Assembly (NCBI GenBank): GCA_007570785.1
Contig: ML664159.1
Location: forward strand, 5,179,987-5,243,986
Direction of reading: 5' to 3'
Length of the DNA stretch: 64,000 nt
From: Antilocapra americana
Lineage: Eukaryota; Chordata; Mammalia; Artiodactyla; Antilocapridae
Part shown: piece after piece, positions 21,321-34,015 of the stretch
Numbering within the stretch: the stretch's first letter is position 1
How the letters are laid out: each line of letters opens with the position of its first letter
Translations under genes and position numbers: made by a program
Notes under the pieces: model-generated
What the model was told of the DNA's origin: nothing
Databases searched by the model: none
The model's input: the letters and a program-made list of their open reading frames with translations, nothing else

Positions 21321-24019
21321 AAACTATTTTTTAATATGTTCCTGGTTACTTTACAACATTGTACCTGTTTTCTGTTTTATTTTTTCATTGTATTTACTTA
21401 TTGGTATATTATACAATATACATGGATTTCTGGATATTGGCCTCATATTTCCGTTTAGGTTTTTTAGGGAATCATGGGATATGATAGGGTCTCTATTCTA
21501 CGAACACCAAGCTTTATTGTGCTGTACAGACTTTGTTATCCCATCTATGGCTTCTTCCTTTTATCCTTTCTGCCAATAAAGGAGCATCTTCTCAATAACT
21601 ATCTCATCTGACGTTAATCTCAGCACCATAGGATGATGTTCATAATCAATATCCATTTGTATGAATTAAAAATAATAGCTCGTAAGCAATCTTTCATAAG
21701 CATCACATGATAGCTAATACTTATACTTTTTTTTTTTTCCTATTTGGTTGGTTTTTTTTGGTATTTTGTAGAGGTAGCTTATGTTAAGAGGCTGCATTTC
21801 TAGACAAGCTACAACAAATTCTAGTATTACCTTTGAAGTTCCTTCCTTGTTTGATCATTTGCACTGGCCTCTTTAATAGAGAGAATGATTCCAGATCCAT
21901 TTCCAGGCCATGCTCCCCATGTGCACATGGGTACCAACTTGGAAGGGAAAACACCTACTCTGCAAAAAGGCTGTGAGACCATGCATGAACATCTTGAAGC
22001 CTTTGTTACCCTATCCAGGAACCAGATATGCTCCATTCCATCACCTTGATGGATGCTGATGTTTGAACGGAGGCAAGAAAACCTTTAGCAATGAAAAAGT
22101 GATACTGAAGACACGGTTTTGTTTCTTGCTCTGGCCTTTGCTATTCCCATCTGTGTTCTGAAACTACACTGCAATTCTGATAGGTCACTGTTGACAATGC
22201 CAAGTAGCAGTCTGTCTGGAAGAATTATAAATGAGGCAAAGAGAAGGTGGTTAATGCAAAAGGGATCTCAAATAGGAAGCCATGTGTCTCTCTCCCTCCA
22301 GACCTCCTTTACTCTGTTGTCCTGGATATCAAATTAGCTGCTGAGCTTTCTTGAAAGCCTTTTATTCTCAGGATGTCATTCAGACAATTTGACTCAATAG
22401 TTATTAGATGGAAAATAATTCTCTCTCTCTTTCTCTCTCTGTGGGAGGAAGGGAGGTGAGAGGAAAATAGAAACTTCTTTCAGATAATTATTTTCTTTGG
22501 AGGAAAATTAAAGTAATATAGGGGACTTACAAGAGCCAAAGAGCACAAAGATTGGACTTAGATACATGCTTAGAAATCACGGTCAGAATCTGCAGGACAA
22601 CATGTCCTTGGGTTCACTCTAGTGGCAGACAGTACCCTGCAAATGCCGTGCCTTTGGGAGTGCTGTGTGATCATCCATCTTGGAACTAAACAACTGTTTA
22701 ATTCCTCTAGGACTCAGTTTCCACTTTTATAGGATAAGGAGGTTGGATTAGTTGTTCATTAAGACCTTACCAGGTGCTCCTCTGATTAGCTTCATGTACT
22801 AGGGCAAATAGTGTGCTTCCAAAGCCCACAAGTATACAATAAGTGTGGATTACAAGGATTACTTTTATCTTACTAGTAGCAGAATGTCTGTATAGCTCCA
22901 TCTTGGTATCAACAGTACATAACAAATACTGATATCATCAATTTGATTTGGGGTTTTCAATGAGTTCTCATGAACTGGAACTGCTAATGATATGCTTTTA
23001 AAATATCCCCCTTTGTATGGTGAAACAACTTGGAAATTGTAGCTTGAGAATATATAGGCATATACTTACAGCCTACCTTTGGGTTGATACTTGAGATGAC
23101 ATATTTCTTTCCACAAAACTCTCAAATGGCATTATATAATTTATAACTTTATTCAGTTATTATCTGCATATGCTTCAGAAAGTTTAAAAATTATTAATAT
23201 CTTGCCAAAATGTATTTACAGTTATTTTTCTGCTAGTAAGATTTCCACCTGCAAAACATTTGAAAGTCTTCATTTAGAATCAGGATTGGACTTTTCAGAG
23301 AAGAAAGAAAACCAGAGAAGCCTGAAGTAGATTTGAGGGTCTTAAATTATGATTGAAAATCTAGGGTGGAAACAAATTTCTGTTTGGCAACTTGAATTGC
23401 CCAGTCTCCATGGGTATTTCATCCTATGTCCTTCTGGGGCATGAGAATTAGTAATGCTCTTACTAAGCATCTTAGAACAGACCAGAACCAAACCATTCCT
23501 TGGTGACAGGTTGGGGGGTGAGTGTGGTAGTTTTTACTTCCTTATCTTATCTTTTCAGAGTGTCCTTTTGCCAGGTCATCTGAATTCAGGCTTTGGAGCT
23601 GGAAATGGTGTGTATCCTCAGCATGTTTCTATTACCCTAATAATTCAAGGTAGAAGTCATACCCCGCATTAAGGAAGTATCCGGTAAGGAAGTTACAGTT
23701 GCCCCCAATTTGTCTCCTTCAATTTCATTCCCTGATTTCAAAATAAGATTTGCCCACTTCAAAGCAACATTTTAAGCACCCTGTACTCTCCTGCCCCCTT
23801 TCCCTTTTGCCTTTGGCTCCCTCTGTCTCCATCAGGGATCCTTCCCCATCCCTGCTGGCAAATCCACCTGGAGAATCCTTCCTCTCATCAGGCAGGGACC
23901 GCTTTAACTTCCACCTCTCAGACTCTAAGAAATAGCACTTTGATCCCCCTCCCTGCCCTTGTGGCATTTGCTTTGTAGGTATCTGTTGCCATGTTGCCGC
24001 TTCCTATGCTATAACTATA
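21321..24019. other. Mostly unique DNA
   Basis: About 2.7 kb without a recognised gene. A short (CT)n tract lies at 22422-22441. A weak MIR-like piece may lie at about 22660-22780 (CTCAGTTTCCACTTTTATAGG). Open frames here are short and show no domain. Confidence 0.5.
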
Positions 24020-24309
24020 CAATTGGCCCTCTGTATCTGTGGGTTCCACATCTATGGATTCAATCAACTGCTGATCAAAAATATTAGGAAAAAAAATTCT
24101 AGAAAATTCCAAAAGGCACAGGCAACCATTTACATAGCATCTACATTGTGTCAGGTATATAATCTTGAGATGATTTAAAGTACACTAGAGGACACACATT
24201 GATTATTTGCAGGTACTATGTCATTTTACATAAGGAACTGGAATATCCATGGATTTCAGTAACGTTAGGGTTTCTCCCACCAGTCTCCCATGAATAATGA
24301 GGGACGACT
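24020..24309. mobile_element. Tigger/MER2-like DNA transposon
   Basis: Terminal segment CAATTGGCCCTC at the left and its diverged inverted partner GAGGGACGACTT at the right. TA dinucleotides flank both sides (24018-24019, 24310-24311), as expected for the Tc1/mariner superfamily. The internal TGTGGGTTCCACATC motif fits a non-autonomous Tigger. No transposase frame. Confidence 0.75.
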
Positions 24310-24599
24310 TACATGGTTATATTTTTCTTTCTAGAGACTGATGCAGTTGCTTTTGACCTTTGTATTTCTCTCAGGATATTTATACATGAAGATATCACAT
24401 AAAAGTTTTTTAATTGAATTCACTGGTATTTAATCTTTCTTAGTATATAAATTGTTCCCATGTATGTATGTCCATGATAGGGTAAAAACACTATGAGGTT
24501 TAAATGTGAAGAGGGCATAGAAACTTCAGGCATTATCCATGTTTGCCTTTTGTAACAGTTTGCACAGTTGTGCTTTATTGTTCCAAACCTCAGTTTCCA

Positions 24600-24780
24600 A
24601 TAATAAATAATGTCTTTCCTGAAACAGGACAGACGAAGGTGAGGACCATGCTTGGTGCTCTAAGACACGCATTTCCTTTCTCATTTTTGAGGGAGGTTAA
24701 GTCACCTGTTCAGCTCCTCACAGTCAGAAAGGGCTGGAACCAGAATCTGAATTCGGGGCTGTAAGAAGCCGAAGACCTGA
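24600..24780 (-). mobile_element. MIR SINE fragment
   Basis: Minus-strand MIR-like sequence with a GGTTAAGTCACCTGTTCAG-type core. It is diverged. Confidence 0.45.
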
Positions 24781-24799
24781 CTCCCCCATCACACTTCAC

Positions 24800-25095
24800 T
24801 CACACTCACCTCTTAAATGGTGGTCTTTCTGACTTCTCTTTGTAAATTGGCAGGCCCACCCCCAGAGTCTGAGAGGTGGAAGTTAAGCTCTATCCTGTAC
24901 AGCCCTTTTGTCAGAGCATTCCTTCTAATCTGGAACATTATGACACATTTATCTCCTTGTTTAATGCCTGCCTTCTGCTCCCTATAGTGTGAGCTGCATG
25001 AGGGCAGGAACTTATTTCTGGTTTGTTCACTGCTATATCTCCAGCATGCAGAAGAGTGCCTGGCACATGAACATGGCCACCGCCCAGTCCATATA
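24800..25095 (+). mobile_element. L2 3' fragment
   Basis: Contains GTGAGCTGCATGAGGGCAGG and later AGAGTGCCTGGCACATGAA, both typical of the L2 3' region. Confidence 0.65.
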
Positions 25096-26092
25096 TCTTG
25101 ACTGGATGGACAGACACAGAAGAGATGGTCCTACAGCTTACTTAGCTGATTCAGAATTGGTGCCACTGACAGTTGCCCAATGACTGGGAAATTTCTTTTC
25201 CCAATGTATGTTCCTACAACCCCAGAAAGTTCCTGCCTCTGCTCACCCTACTACTTCCCAAACTGCTTCCCACAACTCTTCTCTTGTTTTTGCCACAGAC
25301 ATCTTTTACTACAAGTCACTCATGTAGCCCTAAAGCTGTTAACAATTGTTGCAGAATTTCTTGCAGCAAATCCTGTGTGTCACCCATGGGCTCCCCAGTG
25401 TCTTAGTGAGACCTCTGCATGTAATTCAGCACACAATTTAGAGATTCAAAAATATTTTTGTTAGTTGCCAATATTTCTACTCATTGCATAACTTTACTAT
25501 AATAGCTTATGCCGGGGGCATTTATTAGGGTCCCTTTAAGTTAGATACAGACAGAATAATAAAATAGGCACCTTCCCACTTCTTACAGAGCCCCAGTTTT
25601 GTTCCTATGGGGTTCTGCACCTGAAGCCACTCAAACACTTGACACTCAAAGCCAAGAGTAAAGAGGCCTCCATGGAGAACAACATACATGTGTTTATAAA
25701 GGACCCATAATATTGAAAGGCAAATGTCAGAAATCATTAAGGAGACTAAAAGCACAGGAAATCAAATCTAAAAAATAACCTTCAGTCTTTTAAAATAAAC
25801 CTTGGCCCATGTCATGTATTTATTGGAATTAAGCTATGTGGGCATTTTGTTAAAATTTTGAAGACATTTTTGTATCTACCCCAGTTCATCTACTCCAGCC
25901 CTCACTGCGTTTCCATAAATGCTTCCAGCATCTACCAGATGCTTTAGCAGGAAACCCGGAGGTCTCTGCCTCTCTGCATTGTACCCAATCACCAAATTTT
26001 TTCATTTAAAAAAATCTACTTGACCACTAGTCTAAGGAAAACCTAGACTACTGCAGTAACCTCTAATTTGGTCTTCTCCCATTATTATAGGT
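25096..26092. other. Unassigned DNA
   Basis: No recognised gene or repeat. Short plus-strand frames at 25173-25464 overlap one another and show no domain. Confidence 0.5.
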
Positions 26093-26480
26093 TACATTGT
26101 ATCTTCTTCAAAACATGTCAGGTCTAACCCCCCAGTACCTGTGAGTGTCATATTCTTTGGAAATAGTCTTTGCAGATGATTACGTTAAGATGAGTTCATT
26201 AGGGTGTTCACTAATTCAGTATGACATCCTTAGATAAAGAGGAAATTTGGATTCAAAGATACACACACACTCACACACACCCCAACACACACAGAACTCC
26301 ATGGAAGATGAAGTCAGAGATCAGGGTGATACATCTACTAGCCAAAGGAATACCACAGGTGGCCTGCAAAGCACAAGGAGCTAGGAGAGAGGCATGAAGC
26401 AGATTCTCCCTCATCTCTCTCAGAAGCAACCAGCCCTGATGACACCTTTATCTCAGACTCCCAGCTTCCATATACAAGTA
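26093..26480 (+). repeat. Ancient mammalian interspersed repeat
   Basis: Recognisable old-repeat wording (CTAACCCCCCAGTACCTGTG, a GAGGAAATTTGGA segment, a CA-rich patch at 26261-26292, and later AGAAGCAACCAGCCCTGATG). I know the pattern as a dispersed mammalian element but cannot name the family with confidence. Confidence 0.5.
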
Positions 26481-26514
26481 ATGCACTCTGCTTATAAAAA
26501 CTTCAGCAGTTAAT

Positions 26515-26960
26515 ACCTAGCATGTATTGAAAGCTTTTTCTTAAGATACCTACCAGACACTAAGTGATTTAGATGTTATTTCATGTGGTATGTATTTTGT
26601 TGCTGTTTAGTTGCTGAGTCATGTCCAACTCTTTGTGACTCCATGGACTTTACCCTGCCAGGTTCCTCTGTCCATGGAATTCTCCGGGCAAGAATATTAG
26701 AGTGGGTTGCCATTTCCTTCTCCAAGCGATCTTCCAGACACAAGGATCAAACCCTTGTCTCCTGCATTGGCAGGCAGATTCTTAACCACTTACCAGTGGG
26801 GTAGTCTGAATATCAGCCCTATAATCACCTTCATTTAAAAAATGCGGAAGCTGAGGCACAGCAAGCTGAGTGACTTGCCTGTGGCCATATAGCTGTTATT
26901 TGAACTGGATTGAAAACCACACATGGAGCTCCAAAGCCTGGGTGCTCAACACCGTGGCTT
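26515..26960 (-). mobile_element. MIR SINE split by a Bov-tA
   Basis: The two MIR halves lie at about 26515-26590 and 26815-26960, in the same minus orientation and in consecutive order, with the Bov-tA at 26597-26802 between them. The right half has GAAGCTGAGGCACAGCAAGC. Confidence 0.7.
26597..26802 (-). mobile_element. Bov-tA SINE inside MIR
   Basis: Minus-strand Bov-tA with box B (on the minus strand GGGTTTGATCC) and a BovB-like tail next to 26600. Confidence 0.92.
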
Positions 26961-27097
26961 AGCCCCTTTGATTACACCCCCAAATGCAGTACACTTCCCA
27001 AGTCTCAGAAGTAACTTCTGTTAGCTTTAGTGTGCAATGTGCTGCATTTACATGTATGTGTGTGTTTCTATAAAAAGTATGCAGTCTTAAGTATCCC

Positions 27098-27281
27098 CTG
27101 AAGTGTTTAGTTCGACTCTTTGGGACCCACCAGGCTGCTCTGTCCATGGGATTTCCCAGGCAAGAATACTGGAATGGGTAGCTGTTCCCTTCTCCAAGGG
27201 ATCTTCCCGACCCAGGGATCAAACCCTGGTCTCCTGCATTACAGGCAGATTCCTTACCATCTGAGCTACCAGGGAAACCTT
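27098..27281 (-). mobile_element. Bov-tA SINE
   Basis: Minus-strand copy with an intact head (GGTAGCTCAGATGGTAAGG on the minus strand). About 20 bases of the usual 3' region are missing near 27120. Confidence 0.92.
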
Positions 27282-29450
27282 TTACATACCCTCTAAAGGA
27301 CCACATATGTCATCCTATAATTTGCTTTTTTTAAAATTTAATTTATCTTAAATATTTACCCACTTAAGCAAGTATATACCTTCTGCTTAGTAGCTTACTG
27401 TATAAAGTATTTAAAAATACATTTTTAATATCATGAGTGTTTAAATTTGTGCATAATATGAGGGTCAACCACTCTCCATGTCCTTGAAATGCCTTCCAGA
27501 AAATGGTAGGAGCAGGAAGACGCTCATCCATGTCTGTGAATTGTGGGTTTTGGGGATGGAGGGTGAGGACGGTGGAAGGTGGCCGCAGACCCAGCTTGTA
27601 TGGTTTCTGGTTCCTTCTATGTCAGCTTCTGTTGAGATTTTAGAAAGGAGAAGAATATGGGCCAGGAAATTTCAATATTTAGGATTCACGTACATCTGGG
27701 TTTCATTGGTTGAGTCAGTTATCTTCTCTGAGCTTTATTTATTACTTTTATTTAACAAAACAGAGATAATAGTTCCTGACCTTCGTCATAGGATTTCTTT
27801 GAGGAAAAAATTAAATGAAAAATAAAAATGATTTGCAGACACAGTTGTTATTATGGTTATTACCTTTGCACTATTTTCAGGTATCAGAAATGCTGGTCTG
27901 CAGAGCCTCTGGAATGCAAACCACTGTATGTGATGCTTTTTACTGACTTAATGGGATTGTTGTAAGGAGGCTATCCAAACTTCTCTTTTCCCCCCTACTC
28001 TCCCTCCTTTTTTTCTACATTCAGGGCATGAGTGTCCTTATCATCTAACTTTTTGTTGAAAATTCTAGGATCTACCTTCTCATGGTATGAATTGAAAGAG
28101 ATTTATAATTAATAAAACTTTTCAAGGCTTCAAACAAAGAGGACATTAAATCATTATTTAATTTTAAAATGCATGGTTTAGTGAATTCTTCATTGATTTT
28201 ACAAGCAACATTATTTGCCTGCTTGCTTTTGTATATGTGTACTTTGCTTTCTCAAAACCATCATATTAATTTGCATGGGAAGGCACACCCTTAATGTTTC
28301 AGTCATTCAGATCTCCTTTACCTCTGATAGTCTGAACTTCAGCTAAGACTATTTTTATTTTCCTTTCACCACATGAATGTAAATTGGGAGCCTTTACAGG
28401 TGTTGCTTTGAGTGATGGGATTTACAACAGACTTAGACTTTGTCCTATCAAATTAAGGAAAGGATACAGATGACTCTGAATATAACAAAAAATGAAGGCA
28501 GAGGAATAGAATCTGAAGAGACATCCATCAAACCATGGCGATGACCTCACATGGACATATACTAAACCAAGAAGAGAGAGTCTCTAGATTGATTATCAGA
28601 GCCTAAAAAGAGAGAAATGTGTGTTTCTCATTTTCCTGGCTCTGTGGCTTATATCCTTAACATCTTTGTTTGTGTTCCTGTTGTCATTGCATTATTTTTC
28701 ATACAACATGGTGTGGCCTGCCCCATGTCATTCCTTTTGGCTCTCTGAGTGGGTCTCTCCCAATGTAGGGTGAGGGTTCCTTGCATTGATTCCTATTTTC
28801 TGCCTCATCTACCACATGTCCATGCCAATGGGTGAACAGAGGGGGATTCCTTTGCTGGTGTGGCCTTGACCACCCTTTAGGGGAGGGAGCTATGTATGGT
28901 CCAGTCCATACAGTGGACCTCTGAGAAGATTTAGAGTACATTCACGAGTTCATGTGATAATTGCACACTCACAGAGGAAGGCAGGAGAGTTATTAATTTC
29001 CCAATCTAGCTGCCTCCTCCCCCTTCATCTCATAATAAAGGCAGATCTTGGGGAGGTGGGAGTCAGAGACAAGAACTTCAGAAGATGACTCAAGGGCTGT
29101 CCTCTCCTCTCCTAGAGCATCTTCCTGCCCCCTTTTCCTGCAGCCCTCTCACTTGATCTCAATATCCCCCTTCCTCCTAAAAAATCTGCATTTTTATCCA
29201 ACGCCATAATAGAGTCTAAGGGAGATACTCCAAGGAGACCACTCCTTTGAGAAACCATGGCCGACACGATGGAGCCAGTGCCTTAGCATGGTGTCGGTGT
29301 GCTTCCTGGCCTTTCCTGGCCTCCCGTGCCCCTTCTTCAGCTTCCTTTGCTCTTCCTTTCCCCGTCCTTCTGCTCTTCTCCTTCACCCTGCCCTCAACAC
29401 CATGTTATTATTATTTGGCCGAAACTGAGCCCTTAACTCTTTCCAGACAC
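27282..29450. other. Mostly unique DNA with a MIR-like piece
   Basis: About 2.1 kb. A plus-strand MIR-like segment may lie at 27690-27840 (GAGCTTTATTTATTACTTTT followed by an AGAGATAATAGTTCCTGACC stretch). A 115-codon frame at 27478-27825 overlaps it and has no domain. Otherwise unassigned. Confidence 0.45.
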
Positions 29451-29580
29451 GTGCTGCTGCTAAGTCACTTCAGTCGTGCCCGACTCTGTGCGACCCCATA
29501 GATGGCAGCCCACCAGGCTCCACTGTCCCTGGGATTCTCCAGGCAAGAACACTACAGTGGGTTGCCATTGCCTTCTCTGC
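29451..29580 (-). mobile_element. Bov-A monomer SINE
   Basis: A minus-strand single Bov-A unit that ends in (GCT)3 at the left and has no tRNA-like head. Confidence 0.85.
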
Positions 29581-29689
29581 CACACACATGGAGTTACATC
29601 AAAATTCAGAGCTGTTGTACTGACCACGGTGACCTGTTCCCACCTTCAGGTCCTACAGAGTTGTGGTACCCTCAGAGAGCCAGTGAGGA

Positions 29690-29960
29690 GCATCTTATTG
29701 GGTGAGGCCCCCACCTCCCCTCCCTGTCCCCCATAACTCCTCAGCCTTCTTCCTTCTCAAGTTCTTATGCCTCATCTCTCCATCTGCTGGGTCACTTCTC
29801 CCTTTCCTTATCACTCTTATTGTCCTTGTCATGTGGCTTAAAACCCAGCTCATTTCCTCCCTGAAGTTTGTCATGCTCTCCTGAGATGTGCTTCCATTTT
29901 TTTAACCGTCTATTACATATCTTCGTAACCTGTCTTATGTTACCTGTAACAATCTATCCT
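29690..29960 (+). mobile_element. L2 fragment
   Basis: Contains AAAACCCAGCTCATTTCCTC and following sequence that resembles L2 3' coding/UTR DNA. Diverged. Confidence 0.5.
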
Positions 29961-29984
29961 AAAATTAATAATAATACATGCATA

Positions 29985-30235
29985 TACAGCACTCGCTTTG
30001 TTTCAGGCCCTATTCTAAGCCCTTGATGTAAATTAGTTCACTTAAGCCTCACATCAACCTTTGCAAGCAGGTGCTATTATTACCCCTTGTTTCACAGGTG
30101 AGGAAGTGCAACACAGAGAGGCCCGGTGACTTATGAACTCACACCACTGCTAAGTGGCTAAGCAATGGTTCACACCTAATCAGTCTGGCTCAGAGACCAT
30201 TCTCCAAACCATTATGCTATGTAGCCTGTCTCTGT
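29985..30235 (-). mobile_element. MIR SINE
   Basis: A nearly full MIR on the minus strand. Clear pieces are TGTTTCAGGCCCTATTCTAA, the GTGCTATTATTACCCC core and GAGGAAGTGCAACACAGAG. Confidence 0.85.
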
Positions 30236-31326
30236 ATCTTGTGTTTTGTAGCTATTTGTGTACTTGCCTTCTGATTTTATTTTGTTCCATCTTTACATCC
30301 TTGTGTCTCCTAGCACATGCTACTCTCCAAACACTTGAAAAATGGAATTCTATGGGGATGACTTTTATTTTTTTTAGGAGATCCTTGATAACTCTAAACT
30401 TTGAGAACCCTTAGGAAAAGCTTTCAATATATCCGGGAATGATATTTCTGGTGGCGATAAAGGGCAAAGCATAAATTTCTTTTGGCAGTTAGCATTTTCT
30501 CATGATTTTCATTTTCCTGCATACCTTTCCAAGCAGTTTTCATTTTGTTTTACATTTTCTTAAGATATGTTCACACTTATATTTTAAACTATGGAAAGAA
30601 AAAGATCACTTGCAAATGCCAACTGGGAAGAGTGTTTATTTTAAACAATGCTGTTCCGGTGTACCAGCTGCTGTTGCTAGGACTGCATACTGGTTGCTAG
30701 GGGTGGTGAGAAGAATTAAGCTTGTGATGTCAAGATAAAAAGTTGCTTCAACTCCACATTCTATTGGCTGGGAGTTTCTGGAATAAGGAATCCTCAGTCC
30801 TAAAAAAGTAGAAAGGTACTTGGTTTCAACTTGCAGAAATAAACTACAGAGCAAATTAATTAATCTAGTTATTTTCTAAGGGCAGAAGAAAATTTGGCAG
30901 TTAATACAGATGCAGAATTTGGACAAAAGTTTTTAAAAGTTTGTGTCTCCCCCAAAGAGATGATATAAGTCATTATATTAATAGAAGGCTAACATCAGAG
31001 TTGTAAAATGAACAAGAAAAATTAAATACCTTTAATATTGGGTTAAAACATTATCAGTTTAAAAAAAGGATTTGTTTAAATATATCAATTGCCATAGCAA
31101 CACAGGAAAAGAGAACTTATTGTTCTAGATTGAATGCAGATTTTTAAATTTATGTTTATACAGGAAATATTTGTGTTTGTATTATGATTTTAGACACAGA
31201 CTCATTCATTAAGAATTCTTTAAATATCTCCTATATGTAAAACATTTGCCTCAGGCATGAATGCAGGGTGAATGTCCCAATTTGTCTGGGATTTCCTCAG
31301 TCTTAGTTCTGAAAATTGCAAGTCCT
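30236..31326. other. Unique AT-rich DNA
   Basis: No gene or repeat recognised. Short frames lie on opposite strands at 30502-30854 and lack domains. Confidence 0.5.
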
Positions 31327-31338
31327 GGGAAATCCATG

Positions 31339-31362
31339 CTGCTGCTGCTGCTGCTGCTGCTA
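31339..31362. repeat. (GCT)n microsatellite in SINE tail
   Basis: Seven to eight GCT triplets form the 3' tail of the Bov-A2 copy. Trinucleotide tails of this kind are typical of Bov-A2 and often length-polymorphic. Confidence 0.9.
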
Positions 31363-31620
31363 AGTCGCTTCAGTCGTGTCCAACTCTGCAACCCCATAGA
31401 GAGCAGCTCACCAGGCCCCCCCGCCCCTGGGATTCTCCAGGCAAGAACACTGGAGTGGGTTGCCATTTCCTTCTCCAATGCAGGAAAGTGGAAAGTTAAG
31501 GTGAAGTCGCTCAGTCGTGCCCGACTCTCAGCGACCCCATGGACTGCAGCCTACGAGGCTCCTCCGTCCATGGGACTTTCCAGGCAGGAGTCCTGGAGTG
31601 GGGTGCCATCGCCTTCTCTG
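31339..31620 (-). mobile_element. Bov-A2 dimer SINE
   Basis: Two Bov-A units in tandem (about 31345-31480 and 31500-31620) on the minus strand, with a (GCT)n tail at the left edge. An exact 12-bp duplication, GGGAAATCCATG, flanks it at 31327-31338 and 31621-31632. Confidence 0.95.
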
Positions 31621-31744
31621 GGGAAATCCATGAGTCCTGGGCAAACACAGACAGTGGTTACTATGCAAGACTAAAATAGTCTACAAAAACTTTGCACTGT
31701 GGTCAGGAAAACAAGGTGAACACCCCAATAATCAAGGAATACAA

Positions 31745-31905
31745 GTAATAAAAACCTGCATTTGTCGAGTGCTTGTGAAGTGAGTTCTACCACTGTCACT
31801 ATTTTAAAAATGAGTAACCTGAGATAACGTGGGTAAATAACCCAGGTAGTGGGGAAGCAAGAATTTAAGCTCAGGAAGTTTGGCTTTAGAGCACACACCA
31901 CATTC
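31745..31905 (-). mobile_element. MIR SINE fragment
   Basis: Contains GCATTTGTCGAGTGCTTGTG and an AAAAATGAGTAACCTGAG core, the order expected for a minus-strand MIR. Confidence 0.7.
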
Positions 31906-32705
31906 CGTAAGAGTTCTACAGGAAAATTCTCTTTGAGGCAAGATTGACAGAAGGCAGGAGCACTGGGGAAAGCATCTCTGAGGAGCTCGGTGGCTGTACC
32001 TGGCTTAGACGAGCAGGCTTAAGGATAGGAAGAAGAGATAAAAGTGTTGTGAAAAAGAGGAAATCACACAAGCAGTGGTCTGGAGTGAAGACTAGGAGGA
32101 ACATTCTCCAGAGACAGGATGGATTCAGCCTGGGGAAGACACCATTGCAGAGACTGCAGACAACTGAATGCAAAGACAGAGAGATGGGGAGATTTAGCCT
32201 ATGGTCAGAGGCAAGTCACCAACTTCTTGGAGGTTGGTGGAGGAAGTGGGATTGAGACTGGAAGAAGGGTGCTTTTGAGCTCCTTTCTTGAGCTGTTTTA
32301 GGAAACCCACAAGTGTCCAATAGGAGAAATTCCTAAGCAGTAGGAAGGAGTTGAAATTGAATGCAATAATTGTAAATTTTAACATAGACATGTTATAAAA
32401 AATGTGAGAAAATAGAGGGAAGGGAAATCCTCCGTAAAACCCACTGTTAAGTTTGTCTTCATCTTTTGTTTGTTTCCTACACATTTAGAATCATGGTGTA
32501 GTATATACCTGAATACTACATTTGATTTTTACTTAATGCATTATCATAAATATTTCCCATATTATTTTATAGTCTTTATAACCATCAGTTTAACAACCAG
32601 ATAATATTGTATCATAGGTATATTCCCCAATTTTCTTAATTATTATACTTTGTTGATACCCAGGTTTCCAATGTTTTCTTTTCATAAACGAATCTTAAAT
32701 GACAT
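31906..32705. other. Unique DNA, no gene seen
   Basis: Overlapping frames on both strands (31944-32255 plus, 32194-32484 minus) show no domain. No repeat named. Confidence 0.5.
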
Positions 32706-32805
32706 TTTTTTTTAGTTTTATTGCTTTACAATATTGTGTTAGTTTACAGTATACAACAAAGTCAGTTGGCTGTATGTATACATATATCCCCTCCCTCTTG
32801 GAATG
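32706..32805 (-). mobile_element. L1 3'-end fragment
   Basis: Minus-strand artiodactyl L1 tail similar to those at 5062 and 18282. Possible diverged flanks AATGACATTTT and AATGGCATCTT. Confidence 0.7.
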
Positions 32806-34015
32806 GCATCTTCATTCGTATATTTTTTCCCAGTCTAACAAGCTCTCACATGGGTTTTATATATTGTCTTTCTTTAGCTGCCATGTGGCTACGAAGCAAC
32901 AAGATTCTTTTTTTTCACACAAACATACACTTGTTAACATACCCCAGTGTGTGTTATCTCCTTTAAAGAAGAAAAAAATATTTTCTTGGAGAAATATTCA
33001 CTTATTTCACTAGTATCTCTAATGACTTTGAACTTTTGGATTTGTTTTCTTCTCTGTAATTCCTCCAGATACAGCCTGAGTCACCTGGAAAAACTCATCT
33101 TGTGTCCTGTCTGCAGCCTCAGATCATATTCTTCAGCCATGCCATGCTCTGTTTTAGAGGACTCGCTGTGATTAACCCTGGGCGAGACCCAAACCATTGT
33201 TACTACGCAGAGGAACTCTGGGTAGCCCTCTGAGTAAACCTAGAACTCCCTGCCTCTCAGCTTCTGACAACAGCGCCCCACCCGACCTCGGTGCCTTGAC
33301 TCCGCCCTATCCTTATCCCTCCATGGTTGTTGCTCTTTGAGCTCCTTGAGACTCTGGGTACCTTGCCTCAGCCCATTCCTTCAAGACTTTCAACCAGCTC
33401 TTGGCTTCAGCATTTCTTTCTGGTCACCATCACGTAATCCTCTCTTGCTGTACCTTCTTCCTGCCCCATCTTTCTGCTACCCCTGCCCTCCTGATTCAGA
33501 TTCCTGGATCAGTCTGACTGGGTGCCTTCTCCACTTCCACCTCTGGCCCAGGGCCACCTCACAAATGTGGTCTCTCACCAAGCTGTGTCCTCTGGGGTGC
33601 TCAGTAACCCACCCCCACCCTCTCAGCCCCCCTGCCAAGGCCATCCCTTCTTCCTCTCTCCCTCAGCTCCTGGATCTGGCCCAACTACTTTTTGTTGAAC
33701 AACACAGAGAAAACAGAGGCTGTCAAATGTGAACTTCTCAACCTCCCCACTCCATACCTGCTATTTTAAAAATTTAAACGCTGCCTTACTTCCTGTTTCC
33801 TTTCTAAAAGGAACTACTGTTCTGCCTTCATTCCAAAGCTAATCCTTCCACCTTCCATTGATATCATCCATTCCAGATTCCTCTGTGATCATCTCTCATC
33901 AGTAACAGGTTCTCTTTCATTTCCACTGGCTCCAGCTTTCAATAGGAAGATATACCTAAGTCTCTCCTATCTTAAGGGAGAAAGGAAAATAGATTTATAT
34001 TTAGTCCCTACTATA
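32806..34015. other. Unassigned, C/T-rich from 33060
   Basis: Sequence from 33060 to 33900 is notably pyrimidine-rich on the plus strand. A 131-codon frame at 33337-33732 is proline/leucine-rich, begins in a poor context and shows no domain. It may be a worn-out repeat that I cannot name. Confidence 0.4.

Noticed and set aside
33337..33732. 131-codon plus-strand frame
   Set aside because: Low-complexity proline/leucine content from C/T-rich DNA, no domain, no splice or promoter support.
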